Counted from the first letter of the stretch, positions 14,256 to 22,780 are shown. The stretch is 38,144 nt of DNA from a virus (IMGVR_UViG_3300005916_000006:1-38144), one strand, 5' to 3'. Notes: generated from the letters alone by a model not told the origin. Translations and numbers: made by a program.

Positions 14256-15749
14256 ATGGCTAACCAGATCCAGATTATGAGGGGAACCGCCGCCGAACTC
14301 GTGTCTAAGGGCAACCTTGCAGCGGGTGAAATGGGGTTCAGTACAGACACATTCCAGATGCACGTTGGTAGCGGGGCTGCGAACTACGAAATCTTGATGC
14401 ACCAACTGTTCGGCGCGAACACGATGTTGATCGCTACTTCGGACAATACTCCTGTGGCGACGACGATTGCGGCAAGTCGTATTGTCGGCCGTAAGGCGTC
14501 TGGCGATATTGGCGCACTGACAGGTGCAGAGATTATAGCGATCCTGACTGGTCAAGCCGGTGCCGACTTCGCGATGAACTCCCACAAGATCACGGGCGTC
14601 ACTGACCCTACCGGCGCGCAGGATGCCGCCACCAAGGCGTACGTTGATGCTGTTGCACAAGGACTGACAGTCCATGCTTCTGTGGCGTGTGCTACGACTG
14701 CGAACATTACGTTGTCGGGCGAACAGACGCTTGACGGTATCTTGACATCGACGGACCGTGTTCTTGTTAAGAGCCAGACAGCTACTGAAGAGAATGGTGT
14801 CTACGTTTCGGCCGCAGGCGCATGGGCGCGCGCTGCCGATATGGACGCGGCTACTGAATTCGCAGGCGGCTTTGTGTTCATCGATGACGGCACAACGCTT
14901 GGTTCTACTGGTTGGGTGTGTAGTAACGAACCGGAAGACATCGTTGTTGACACGACTGCGATCGCCTTCGCGCAGTTCTCAAGCACAGGATACGTCACTG
15001 CCGGAACCGGCCTGACGAAGACTGGCAACGACATTGCGATCAGCGATACGGAATTGCTAGCACTCGCCGGCCTCACCTTCGCAGATCAGAAGATGATCGT
15101 TGGTAATGGCGCTGGCACTGTCACTACGGCTGACTGTACGACATTTGCGCAGACCATTCTTGACGACGCAGATCAAGCGACTGTTCAGGCTACGCTTGGT
15201 GTCGTTCCTGGTACGAATGTCCTTGCAGAGCAGACAATCGGCATTGCTGACAACAACCTTGTTGAAGTCGATGGCACGCCACTAGACACAGAGGTTGCAG
15301 TGTGGACTGCGACTGGTATCAACGGCCTATCCAAAGCTGAGACAATGGCTTTGCTGTCCGGTGGAGCTACGGCTTCATTTGCAATGAATGCGCAGCTGAT
15401 CACTGGCGTCCTCGATCCTGTGTCGGACCAAGACGCGGCAACCAAGAAGTGGGTCACCGACAACTTCACGTCCGGTACTGCTGCAACTCCTGCATTGGAC
15501 AATCTTGCAAGCGTCGCGCTTAACACTGCATTGCTTCCTGATGTAGCCGCGGCCGATGACTTCGGATCAGCCACTTTGCCGTTCAAAGATCTGTGGTTCG
15601 CTGGTAGTTCAGGAACCCCAGCGACGAACAATTACCAATTGACAGGCGCATCCACTTCGGGGACGCGCACGATTACAGCGCCGGACAAGTCGGGGTATCT
15701 ACTTCTGACGGCAGCGGCGAATATTGTGGATGGAGGATCATTTGTGTAG
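14256..15749 (+). CDS. Large tail fibre protein with Mtd-N-like start
   Basis: 497 residues from ATG 14256, with AGAGGTGA upstream. The first about 45 residues (IQIMRGTAAELVSKGNLAAGEMGFSTDT) look like the N-terminal domain of major tropism determinant-type fibres, which attaches the fibre to the tail. DAATKAYVD and DAATKKWVTD mark two repeats of the short helical segments in trimeric fibres. Residues about 265-310 (ELLALAGLTFADQKMIVGNG) recur in the fibre at 30597. The C-terminus is VDGGSFV. No enzymatic motif and no variable lectin domain are seen. Probably recognises or touches the host surface. Confidence 0.75.
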   Translation: MANQIQIMRGTAAELVSKGNLAAGEMGFSTDTFQMHVGSGAANYEILMHQLFGANTMLIATSDNTPVATTIAASRIVGRKASGDIGALTGAEIIAILTGQAGADFAMNSHKITGVTDPTGAQDAATKAYVDAVAQGLTVHASVACATTANITLSGEQTLDGILTSTDRVLVKSQTATEENGVYVSAAGAWARAADMDAATEFAGGFVFIDDGTTLGSTGWVCSNEPEDIVVDTTAIAFAQFSSTGYVTAGTGLTKTGNDIAISDTELLALAGLTFADQKMIVGNGAGTVTTADCTTFAQTILDDADQATVQATLGVVPGTNVLAEQTIGIADNNLVEVDGTPLDTEVAVWTATGINGLSKAETMALLSGGATASFAMNAQLITGVLDPVSDQDAATKKWVTDNFTSGTAATPALDNLASVALNTALLPDVAAADDFGSATLPFKDLWFAGSSGTPATNNYQLTGASTSGTRTITAPDKSGYLLLTAAANIVDGGSFV

Positions 15750-15759
15750 GAATAACGCC

Positions 15760-15781
15760 TGAGGGGGTTAACGCCCCCTCA
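15760..15781 (+). other. Hairpin after fibre gene, no U-tract
   Basis: Perfect 8-bp stem TGAGGGGG / CCCCCTCA with loop TTAACG, starting 11 bases after the fibre stop. No T-run follows, so it is not a standard terminator. It may slow polymerase or protect the mRNA end between the fibre and the coiled-coil gene. Confidence 0.7.
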
Positions 15782-15804
15782 CGGCATCCTGGGAGGGCAA
15801 TAGA

Positions 15805-16314
15805 ATGGAAGAGGCAAAGGTAACGCAAGAAGCGACACCGGTTCAGCCAGCAGCACCGGTTCAACAAGCAAGACCGTCATTGGTCACAGACGATGACCTC
15901 AAGCACGAGATCGGTGAATGGGTGGTAGCTTCTCTGAACAAGGACAAGATGTTGAATGTGGCGGTCGGGCGCATAAATGCAATGGCTACGCTTATACAAG
16001 AGCAAGTAGCCCAGATTCAGGAACGGGATGCACTCAAGAAGTCGAATGGGTTGCTGGGAGACAAGAATGTCAAATTGGCTGATACCATCGATGGACTAAG
16101 GCGTGATATCGCGGACCGGGACAAGGCGATCGCGGATATAGACGCTATGGAAGCCCTGAAGCAGGTGTTGGTCGACGACGCAAAGGCCGCAAGAAATGAT
16201 CTAGAAGTCGCACATTGTGAATTTGCTGTTGCGATTCACGACAAGGAACTCGAAATCGAGAAGCTAAAAGCCCGATATGATCAACTACTGAAGAAACGGA
16301 CAAAGAAGGTATAA
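15805..16314 (+). CDS. Coiled-coil protein
   Basis: 169 residues from ATG 15805, with GGAGGG at 15791-15796. A Pro/Ala/Gln-rich N-terminus (TPVQPAAPVQQA) is followed by a long helix from about residue 45 to the end, with charged heptads (IDGLRRDIADRDKAIADID and LEIEKLKARYDQLLKK). It lies between two fibre genes, so a structural linker or fibre assembly factor is possible, but nothing identifies it. Confidence 0.65.
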   Translation: MEEAKVTQEATPVQPAAPVQQARPSLVTDDDLKHEIGEWVVASLNKDKMLNVAVGRINAMATLIQEQVAQIQERDALKKSNGLLGDKNVKLADTIDGLRRDIADRDKAIADIDAMEALKQVLVDDAKAARNDLEVAHCEFAVAIHDKELEIEKLKARYDQLLKKRTKKV

Positions 16315-16316
16315 AC

Positions 16317-17048
16317 ATGGCTAATACAGTGAAGGTGAGGCGCGGCTTATTCACGGACTTGATCACGCTTTCACAGGCCGAGTTGGCGTATTGCACCGAC
16401 ACAGATCAAGTCTTCATCGGCGACGGTGCTGTGAACTGGGAATTCCTTATGCATCACTTGTACGACGCGCAGAGTGTCTTAGCGGCCACCACTAACAATA
16501 CACCCACGGCACTGACTATCGGTGAACAAACGATCTTAGGAAGGATCACGAGTGGTGATGTCAAGGCATTGAGTGTAGCTGAGATGCAAACGCTGATCTT
16601 GTCCGCGGCCTTGCCCGAGAATGTGACGATCAAGCTGGCCCCTGTTCTCAGTGCCGATACTAAGTGGACAGGGATCACGCGTGATGTGACAGCAGGAACG
16701 ACAGGGCTTGTCTACGGGTACTGCTACTACATGGCATCCACCGGCAAGTGGGAAAAGACGAATGCTACTGGCGTTGCTACTGCTCTCGGAGAGGTTGGCA
16801 TGTGTGTCATTGCAGCTGTAACTGATGCAACCGGAACTCTGTTGATGGACGGAATGATCCGGGCGGATGACGAGTTCCCAACATTCACTGTCAATAAGCC
16901 TGTCTTCTTGAGCGCAGCTACGGCTGGACTCCTGACATCTACGGCACCTACTGGAACTACTGACTTCGTTGTTAGAATTGTGGCCGCGGCCCCAACAGCT
17001 GACAGCATATCTTTCAAGGGCGGGCATACATATGCAACGCTGGTATAG
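16317..17048 (+). CDS. Fibre-like protein, paralogue of the fibre at 14256
   Basis: 243 residues. The first about 105 residues align with the N-terminus of the 14256 fibre (VKVRRGLFTDL, FIGDGAVNWEFLMHHLY, NNTPTALTIG, ILGRITSGDVKALS). The rest is different: a compact beta-rich domain with YGYCYYMASTGKWEKTNA, MIRADDEFPTFTVNKPVFLS and SISFKGGHTYATLV. This end resembles small exposed virion domains. It starts two bases after the coiled-coil gene and probably uses the same attachment site type as the 14256 protein. Confidence 0.7.
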   Translation: MANTVKVRRGLFTDLITLSQAELAYCTDTDQVFIGDGAVNWEFLMHHLYDAQSVLAATTNNTPTALTIGEQTILGRITSGDVKALSVAEMQTLILSAALPENVTIKLAPVLSADTKWTGITRDVTAGTTGLVYGYCYYMASTGKWEKTNATGVATALGEVGMCVIAAVTDATGTLLMDGMIRADDEFPTFTVNKPVFLSAATAGLLTSTAPTGTTDFVVRIVAAAPTADSISFKGGHTYATLV

Positions 17049-17057
17049 GAGGGAACA

Positions 17058-17525
17058 ATGAAAGTAAAAGTAAACACAACAGGAACGCATGAGCACAAAG
17101 GCAAGCTGAAGGTGAGGCTCGATGTGTATCCAGACATCGGAGACAAGACGTATGCGATCCATTATGTGGACAAGCCGACGCGGCCGTATACAGAGAAGGA
17201 ACTCGCAGACGAAAAGCTGAGGGAACTTGTTCCCACTGCAAAAGAGCTGAATCCGTGTCTTTGCCACTTCATCACTGTTGATCCTGACATCACCAAGGCT
17301 GAATTGAACGCCCTGATAGCTGAGACGTTCGACGGAGTAACAATATCCAGCTTAGACGATGCATTGAGCGGTGATGATTCCAAAGCAGCCTCACGCATCA
17401 TGGCGCGTAAGACAGGCTCTGGGCGGCCCGTTGAGGCGGGGACCTATCAAGAAAAGTCAACCGAAAGAGATGAACTGAATGCGCGGCTCGTGGATGTCAA
17501 TGAAGGGCTAGAGGTGGCGAGATAG
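17058..17525 (+). CDS. Hypothetical protein in fibre cluster
   Basis: 155 residues from ATG 17058, with AGGAGGG at 17047-17053. Lys-rich start (MKVKVNTTGTHEHKGKLKVR), then a short mixed domain and a charged helical end (STERDELNARLVDVNEGLEVAR). Not recognised. It lies between a fibre and an adhesin-like gene, so a virion role is likely. Confidence 0.55.
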   Translation: MKVKVNTTGTHEHKGKLKVRLDVYPDIGDKTYAIHYVDKPTRPYTEKELADEKLRELVPTAKELNPCLCHFITVDPDITKAELNALIAETFDGVTISSLDDALSGDDSKAASRIMARKTGSGRPVEAGTYQEKSTERDELNARLVDVNEGLEVAR

Positions 17526-17528
17526 ATT

Positions 17529-18809
17529 ATGGCTGCAATTGATATTGGTGCTGCCGCAGTTAATCGGTCGGGCGTACAAAGCTATGGTGTTACATTCGCA
17601 ACGCTAGATAACCCTGCAAATGGTACGGGGACTATAACAAGTATTGAGGTATGGTGTTTGCTCAATCTCTCTGACTTAAAAGCCGGAACGTTCTCTGGCA
17701 GCGGGACAGATTACACTCCCAATGATTCGGAAGTCATCGGCGCCATAACCAGCGGCAGCAAGCAGACGGCTACAGGACTGACTATCGATGTGGCCTCTGG
17801 CGAATACATCGGCGCTTACTGGTCTGCTGGTCTCATGGATCGAGAAAGTAGTAGCGGAGCTGGATATTACTATAAGGTTGGCGATCAATTCGCTGCCGGT
17901 GAACAAACATACGTATTGCTTGCTGGTTACATAATGAGTCTATACGGCACAGGCGGCACTGCTGCTGTCGTCACCACTCAAGCAGCGACTCTCGTCCGGG
18001 CAACGACCGTAACAGGGAATGGCAATATCACAGACGACGGTGACGGGAACGTTACCCAGCACGGTATCTGCTGGAAAGCCGGAAGCGATCCTGTAAACAT
18101 CGCAGGGGCGGATGACTATACTGAGGAAGGCGCAGGCTCAGAAGGCGCGTTCACTTCGGCAGAGACTGGATTGACAGGCGGGACCACCTACTACTACCGT
18201 GCTTATGCGACTAACTCGCTAGGGACATACTACGGCGCGGCGCAGTCGTTTAAGACAACGGATATTGATATAGGCGGTACGGCGATTGATCGCGACAGTA
18301 ACTTTGGCACGGGCTATACCCGTATTGATCTTACAAATCCCGCGAACGATACCGGGGCAATAACGTCTGTAGAACTATGGTTTGATACGGCGGATGGGGC
18401 AGGCGTTGTTGTTGGGACATTCTTTGGTTCTAGTACTGATTACACCTCGCGTGATTCGCACACTATTGGCGCCGTAACGAAAGGCTCGAAACAAGTATTC
18501 ACGGGTCTCGATATTGATGTTACCTCAGGCGATTACATGGGCAACTACTATACTCCCACCGGCGCAATAGAACGTGCGACAAGCGGCGGAAGCGGAGTTT
18601 ATTGCCTATCCGGAAATCAATTTGGGGCTGGGGAGCAAACGTACGCTGATGGAGGTTCCACAGCCGCTATGAGCTGTTATGGCGTAGGTGCAGCGGCGGT
18701 AACAAGCATCAAGACTCTCTTGGGAACACCGATCGCTGAACTCGCAACGTGGAATGGCGAACCGATCGCGTCATACAAGACGATTCTCGGAATATCGAAT
18801 GTGGACTAG
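17529..18809 (+). CDS. Adhesin-like protein, A-Fn-A domain order
   Basis: 426 residues. Two copies of a beta-rich domain (A1 from residue 1, IDIGAAAVNRSG; A2 from about 243, IDIGGTAIDRDSN) flank a fibronectin-III-like domain (about 143-240: TTQAATLVRATTVTGNGNITD, ending YYRAYATNSLGTYYG). Each A copy carries a DYTPNDSEVIGAIT/DYTSRDSHTIGAVT segment and a QFGAGEQTY-type segment. The C-terminus has WNGEPIASYKTILGIS, a common end of phage surface proteins. A paralogue with the same plan is at 32213. Probably displayed on tail or head and binds host glycans or proteins (inference). Confidence 0.65.
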   Translation: MAAIDIGAAAVNRSGVQSYGVTFATLDNPANGTGTITSIEVWCLLNLSDLKAGTFSGSGTDYTPNDSEVIGAITSGSKQTATGLTIDVASGEYIGAYWSAGLMDRESSSGAGYYYKVGDQFAAGEQTYVLLAGYIMSLYGTGGTAAVVTTQAATLVRATTVTGNGNITDDGDGNVTQHGICWKAGSDPVNIAGADDYTEEGAGSEGAFTSAETGLTGGTTYYYRAYATNSLGTYYGAAQSFKTTDIDIGGTAIDRDSNFGTGYTRIDLTNPANDTGAITSVELWFDTADGAGVVVGTFFGSSTDYTSRDSHTIGAVTKGSKQVFTGLDIDVTSGDYMGNYYTPTGAIERATSGGSGVYCLSGNQFGAGEQTYADGGSTAAMSCYGVGAAAVTSIKTLLGTPIAELATWNGEPIASYKTILGISNVD

Positions 18810-18839
18810 AAGAACGACTAAGTATGGCAGGAGGGAACG

Positions 18840-19039
18840 ATGTCTGAGTATTCGCTAGTTGAGATTATGAACCTTGGGACGCTTGCAGCGACAGCGACTC
18901 TCCCTGCGGCTATCAGCGGAACGGAGTGCGCGGTATTCAACACAGGGCAGGCGAGACGATCTATGCGCGGGTAATGTGCGCTACGGCAGGAAGTAAGGCG
19001 CTGCTCGTGCATTTCAGGTATTTCGTGTACACAAGCTAG
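18840..19039 (+). pseudogene. Small virion-type gene broken by a frameshift
   Basis: ATG 18840 has a strong CAGGAGGG site at 18828-18835. The first frame reads 44 residues and stops at TAA 18972. Shifting -1 at GGG 18945-18947 continues a sensible protein (NTG then AGETIYARVMCATAGSKA) to TAG 19037, total 66 residues. One G lost from a GGGG run would explain this; an assembly error is equally possible. The first about 35 residues resemble the N-terminus of the protein at 30201 (shared GTL and GGTECA/SGTECA motifs), so it is a shortened paralogue. Programmed slippage is less likely because no X XXY YYZ heptamer is present. Confidence 0.6.
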
Positions 19040-19094
19040 GGGTGAATGAGCGTGGCGTGGAATAGTCTGAGCCGCGTGTTCGTGGTAGAATACG

Positions 19095-19123
19095 TCAGCC
19101 AGTGCCAACGTGACGCTGGCTGA
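19095..19123 (+). other. Hairpin before the glycosyltransferase gene
   Basis: Perfect 8-bp inverted repeat TCAGCCAG / CTGGCTGA with a 13-base loop, lying 21 bases before the glycosyltransferase ATG. No U-tract. A TAGAAT box at 19086-19091 just upstream could be a -10, but no good -35 accompanies it. Possibly a translation or mRNA-stability element. Confidence 0.5.
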
Positions 19124-19144
19124 ATAGAAAGGAGAATGACTCCT

Positions 19145-21322
19145 ATGAAAATAGTATGGTCAGGCAACGCTCATTTGCAGGCTACGGGCTATGGACGGCT
19201 GTGCAAAAACATCGTCCAACACGTCCAGAAACACTCAGACCACCAGATGGTAGAGTTTGCCATTTCAGGTCTGAGCCACTGCGAACCGTTCGATTGGGAT
19301 GGTGTAACTGTCTACAGTTCAACAAACCAGGGAGGCAAATTCGGTATTCAAGATTGGCCCATTGTGCAGTCACTTGAGAAGCCTGACTTGTGGCTATTGA
19401 ATTTTGACGCTTGGTCGGGAGGTCAGCCGGTCGCGAATTCTGGCCTGAGGTACGCGCTTTACCCTCCAGTTGACCATGATCCGCTTTCACCGCTATGGAC
19501 GAAGCTCATGAAGGGCGCAGTACACATCATTCCGTACTGCCAGTTTGGAGAGCGCGTTATCAGAGAGGGCATCGGTGACGTGTACCCGATTGGCAAACCC
19601 ATCTATCACGGTGTTGACGTGCGGGTAATGAAGCCTAGAGCCACCTCAAAGGAAGAAGTATTTCAGCAACCGATGGCTCAAGATGATTTCATGGTTGGGA
19701 TCTTCAAAAACAACCAGGGAACACGAGCGAAGTATGAAGTGAACCTGAAGGCGTTTGCTATGTTCCTTGAACGCACTGGGGATGACAAGGCGAGGCTGTA
19801 TCTCCACTGCAACCGAACTGGCTCGAGCGCGTTCAACGTCGAGGAGATGGCAAAGCATTTCGGATTGGCCGGCAAGGTGTTCATGCCTCATCCAGACATC
19901 ATCAGGCACGGCGTCAGTCACGTTGAAATGGCGAAGTTCTATAACGCCTGTGACGTGATCCTAAACACGAATGCTGGCGAGGGATTCGGGATGCCGATTG
20001 TAGAGGCGTTCGCTTGTGGCAAGCCGGTGATTGCGACTGCTTATAGTTCGATGCCAGAGCTGCTAGGGATGCCTGAAGGGATTCGGATGAGGAAGACGGT
20101 TCTTGGTGAGCCTGATGTTATCGAAGCGCCTCACGGCTGGCTTGTTCCTATGTCCGGTGAAGAGTGGACGCTTGGAAAGCAAAGCACTCGATTTACCTTT
20201 GAGGCTGTAGATGTTGCCGAAGCTCTTTGCAGGGCGCATACGGTCAGAACTAGACTTGAAGAGAAAGGCAAGGTCGCTTGTCAGTGGGTCCAGCAATTCT
20301 CGTGGGAGAATATCGGAGATCAGTGGATCGAGCGGTTCGATGAGATCGAGAAGAACCTGAAGCCCAAGAAGGTGTCTTGGTCGTCTCCAGTGGAGCCGGT
20401 TGAGAACGTCGATCCTGAGAAGGCCGGTATGCTAGTAAGAGATCCGAGAACAGCCATGCTGGGATTAAACGACATTGCGGGCTGTGTGTTCTCGTTCAAT
20501 CGGGCAGAGTATCTTGCCCCGACGCTCCACGCGCTGGCTGAGAACACGATGGCTGACCTTGTGGATTGGTTCCTGAGACAGGATGGGTGGAAGAATCAGG
20601 AGTTGCCATACGGGATTGAAGAGCATGTGTTGAAGAACCAAGAGCTGACTGGCAATTGTGCCAAACTGCTCAACGCGGCGCCATTCAAGGCCGCTGTTGT
20701 TGACGTGAAAGAACTGAATTGGTGCATTGCCCATCAGCTACACAGCGCAATGGCCGAAGTGTTCGACGATGTTGGTTATGAAGCAGCGATGTTCTTCGAT
20801 GATGACCATGTGGTGAGCCGCGATTACATTGACGTTCTGTTGAAGCTGCATAACCAGTTCCCGAATGCGATTGTAGGCGCACAGGCTACAGAAGAGCGCC
20901 ATATTCCGACAGATGCCAAGCTCAATGAAGTAGGCGTGACGTTGAAGCAATCGAGAGACGTTGTAGCGCGTCCCGGTCGATGGCGATGGCTTGGATACCT
21001 GATGCCTCGAAGCGTGTACGATCAGCTCAAGCCTGAGTTTGATGAGTACCTGGAATTTGTAGGCGATAGCCATTGGAACATCCCTCATCGTGCCGTATGT
21101 GCGAAATACGGAGTCCACATCTCAGGGTTCGATGGCGTGTTCGATAAGTGGTGTGACATCAAAGGTATCAAGCGAGTTGCGACGGTGATTCCGCGAGCCA
21201 GGTACATCGGCAAGGTAGGGATGTTCGGGAATGAGCAACTGTATCGGAACATGGGCTTCCGTGATACACTGCAATTTGAGTTCGATGAATCTACGGTCGA
21301 TAAATTCGTGGTGAGGGGATAA
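19145..21322 (+). CDS. Two-domain glycosyltransferase (GT4-like plus GT-A-like)
   Basis: 725 residues. ATG 19145 is preferred over ATG 19136 because AAAGGAG at 19128-19134 almost touches 19136, and MKIVWSGNAHL is a typical start. Residues 1 to about 415 are a GT-B enzyme: GYGRLCKNIVQHV near the start, NQGTRAKYEVNLKAF near 186, and the donor-site motif NTNAGEGFGMPIVEAFACGK at about 274-293. Residues about 440-700 form a second transferase-like domain: AGCVFSFNRAEYLAPTLHAL, then FFDDDHVVSRDYID near 548, whose DDD is a candidate metal/nucleotide-sugar site. The protein could add two sugars in sequence. It follows the fibre cluster, so virion glycosylation is a plausible role. Confidence 0.82.
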   Translation: MKIVWSGNAHLQATGYGRLCKNIVQHVQKHSDHQMVEFAISGLSHCEPFDWDGVTVYSSTNQGGKFGIQDWPIVQSLEKPDLWLLNFDAWSGGQPVANSGLRYALYPPVDHDPLSPLWTKLMKGAVHIIPYCQFGERVIREGIGDVYPIGKPIYHGVDVRVMKPRATSKEEVFQQPMAQDDFMVGIFKNNQGTRAKYEVNLKAFAMFLERTGDDKARLYLHCNRTGSSAFNVEEMAKHFGLAGKVFMPHPDIIRHGVSHVEMAKFYNACDVILNTNAGEGFGMPIVEAFACGKPVIATAYSSMPELLGMPEGIRMRKTVLGEPDVIEAPHGWLVPMSGEEWTLGKQSTRFTFEAVDVAEALCRAHTVRTRLEEKGKVACQWVQQFSWENIGDQWIERFDEIEKNLKPKKVSWSSPVEPVENVDPEKAGMLVRDPRTAMLGLNDIAGCVFSFNRAEYLAPTLHALAENTMADLVDWFLRQDGWKNQELPYGIEEHVLKNQELTGNCAKLLNAAPFKAAVVDVKELNWCIAHQLHSAMAEVFDDVGYEAAMFFDDDHVVSRDYIDVLLKLHNQFPNAIVGAQATEERHIPTDAKLNEVGVTLKQSRDVVARPGRWRWLGYLMPRSVYDQLKPEFDEYLEFVGDSHWNIPHRAVCAKYGVHISGFDGVFDKWCDIKGIKRVATVIPRARYIGKVGMFGNEQLYRNMGFRDTLQFEFDESTVDKFVVRG

Positions 21323-21333
21323 GGAGCGAAACT

Positions 21334-22122
21334 ATGTCTGATAAGACGGACGACAAAACTACGGTTGTAGACAAGACAAAATGGCTATCGGAGAACGCTG
21401 CAAAGAGGTTCTCTCAGAATGGTGAGGACGGAATTATTGCCCATATTTTCTCGGAGATCGGTTTTGTGTCGAAGCGGTTTCTTGAGATGGGATTCGGAGT
21501 TCCTGAGTGCAACGCATGGCGGTTGATGGATGAAGAAGGCTTCGGCGGTACGTTCATTGACGCTGACAGAAACGTGGTGCGACAGTTCATCGCTGTGACA
21601 AAGGGAATGAAGATCGATCGAGGCGCTGTGAAGGCTTGGCAATCACGCATCACACTAGAGACCCTGAGCGCGACGATGGATCTTGTCAGTGCCCCTGAAG
21701 AAGTCGATCTGTTGTCCATCGACCTTGATGGAAATGACTACTGGATTTGGGAAGCACTGGAGCTGTCAGCGCGGTTGGTCGTCATCGAATACAACCCGGC
21801 CCCAGGCAAGAAGCGCGCCGTTGTAATGCCGTACAATTCCGAGTTCAAGTGGCAGACGAACTTCTCAGGGTTCTACTTCGGGGCGTCGTTGGCCGCGCTC
21901 GAAATCCTCGGACGGAAGAAAGGCTATCGCTTGATCGGGTGTAACCCCGTTGGCGTGAACGCATTCTTCCTAAGAGATGACATCGAATCCCCGTTTGAGA
22001 CGGTGACTGCTGAAGAAGCATTCAGATGCGAGCAGAAGCCGTTGCAGAGCGCACGATGGCGACAAGTGAGCAAGTTGCCGTGGACAGAGATTGTCGAGGA
22101 AGAGTCTAATGGAGATACCTAA
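21334..22122 (+). CDS. FkbM-like SAM methyltransferase
   Basis: 262 residues from ATG 21334, with AAGGAG at 21321-21326. RFSQNGEDGIIAHIF, then KRFLEMGFGVPECNAW (SAM site) and FIDAD are typical of the FkbM-type methyltransferase group often found beside glycosyltransferases. DLLSIDLDGNDYW gives the acidic loop after the sheet, and VVIEYNPAP follows. The family O-methylates sugars or related groups. Substrate here is probably the product of the neighbouring glycosyltransferase (inference). Its end overlaps the next small gene by 14 bases. Confidence 0.78.
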   Translation: MSDKTDDKTTVVDKTKWLSENAAKRFSQNGEDGIIAHIFSEIGFVSKRFLEMGFGVPECNAWRLMDEEGFGGTFIDADRNVVRQFIAVTKGMKIDRGAVKAWQSRITLETLSATMDLVSAPEEVDLLSIDLDGNDYWIWEALELSARLVVIEYNPAPGKKRAVVMPYNSEFKWQTNFSGFYFGASLAALEILGRKKGYRLIGCNPVGVNAFFLRDDIESPFETVTAEEAFRCEQKPLQSARWRQVSKLPWTEIVEEESNGDT

Positions 22123-22270
22123 CCCGATTGAGGTCAGGGTTGTCGTGGAGGATCTGGGCACATTGATCGAACAACTCAAGTTGGCGAAATGTGAAGCAAA
22201 GGGATTCCGCGAGGAGCTGGAAAAGATTGCTGAGCTACAGGAGAAGATAGCCCTTGATAAAGAAGAGTGA
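22109..22270 (+). CDS. Small helical protein (53 aa)
   Basis: 53 residues from ATG 22109, beginning MEIPNPIEVRVVVEDLGTL. It is mostly one charged helix (FREELEKIAELQEKIALDKEE), likely a coiled coil. It overlaps the methyltransferase upstream by 14 bases and the methyltransferase-like gene downstream by 17. The nested arrangement and GAGGAAGAG just upstream support translation. Possibly a small partner of the enzymes on either side; this is a guess. Confidence 0.5.
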   Translation: MEIPNPIEVRVVVEDLGTLIEQLKLAKCEAKGFREELEKIAELQEKIALDKEE

Positions 22271-22769
22271 AGCGATCGCCGTTGCGATAGAAAGACAAGC
22301 AGTGCGGTTAGGATCCGAAATTAAGGTACTGGAGCTTGGTCGATTGAGGAACGCGCAACCTCAATACGCTGAAGGCGACGGATGGTCAACGCTCAGGTTT
22401 GCCGAGAGCGACGATGTGATGGGTCTTGTGTCCATCGATATTGATCCAGGCACCTTGGCCGAGTGCTTGACGTTCAGAGCCATTGAAGAGGCTGTGAGAG
22501 CGGGCAAGGTAGTGTTCCTGCCGAGTGTCGAGAAGTTGCCGCCTTTGCTGCCATTTGACCTCATCTTGTTGGATACAGAAAACGATGCAGACGAGATAGT
22601 GGGGCTGTACGAGAGGCTGCGATTTGTGGTCGGTCCTATGACCGCGTTTTTGATCGACGACGTTTACTCACCTGGAGGGGAAAAGGGCGACAAGTTGGTG
22701 CCGATATTGGAGGCAGAAGGCTACAACGTCACGCCGTTTGGCGCGATGGCTTTTGCCGAGAAACCGTAG
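22254..22769 (+). CDS. Second SAM methyltransferase-like protein
   Basis: 171 residues from TTG 22254, with AGGAG at 22239-22243 inside the previous gene. KVLELGRLRNAQ is in the position of SAM motif I, but GxGxG is weak. LVSIDIDPGTLAEC is motif II and FDLILLDTENDADE is the acidic strand. AFLIDDVYSPGGEKGDKL closes the sheet. The fold is Rossmann-like and resembles the class I methyltransferases near polysaccharide genes. The protein is short and may be inactive or use a different donor. It completes the glycan cassette. Confidence 0.65.
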   Translation: MIKKSEAIAVAIERQAVRLGSEIKVLELGRLRNAQPQYAEGDGWSTLRFAESDDVMGLVSIDIDPGTLAECLTFRAIEEAVRAGKVVFLPSVEKLPPLLPFDLILLDTENDADEIVGLYERLRFVVGPMTAFLIDDVYSPGGEKGDKLVPILEAEGYNVTPFGAMAFAEKP

Positions 22770-22780
22770 GAGTAGAGGAG

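Noticed and set aside
14256-15749. Possible variable region of a diversity-generating retroelement
   Set aside because: The N-terminus is Mtd-like, but no C-type lectin end, repeat pair or reverse transcriptase was seen in the window.
16536-17267. Open frame of 243 codons on the minus strand
   Set aside because: Opposite a fibre paralogue with clear homology to 14256; Cys/Arg/Ser-rich shadow composition.
18945-18947. Programmed frameshift in the broken small gene
   Set aside because: The local bases do not form an X XXY YYZ heptamer, so a lost G or an assembly error is the simpler reading.
19063-19091. Promoter before the glycosyltransferase
   Set aside because: TAGAAT at 19086-19091 is a fair -10, but the matching -35 (TAGTCT at 17-base spacing) is too weak to call.
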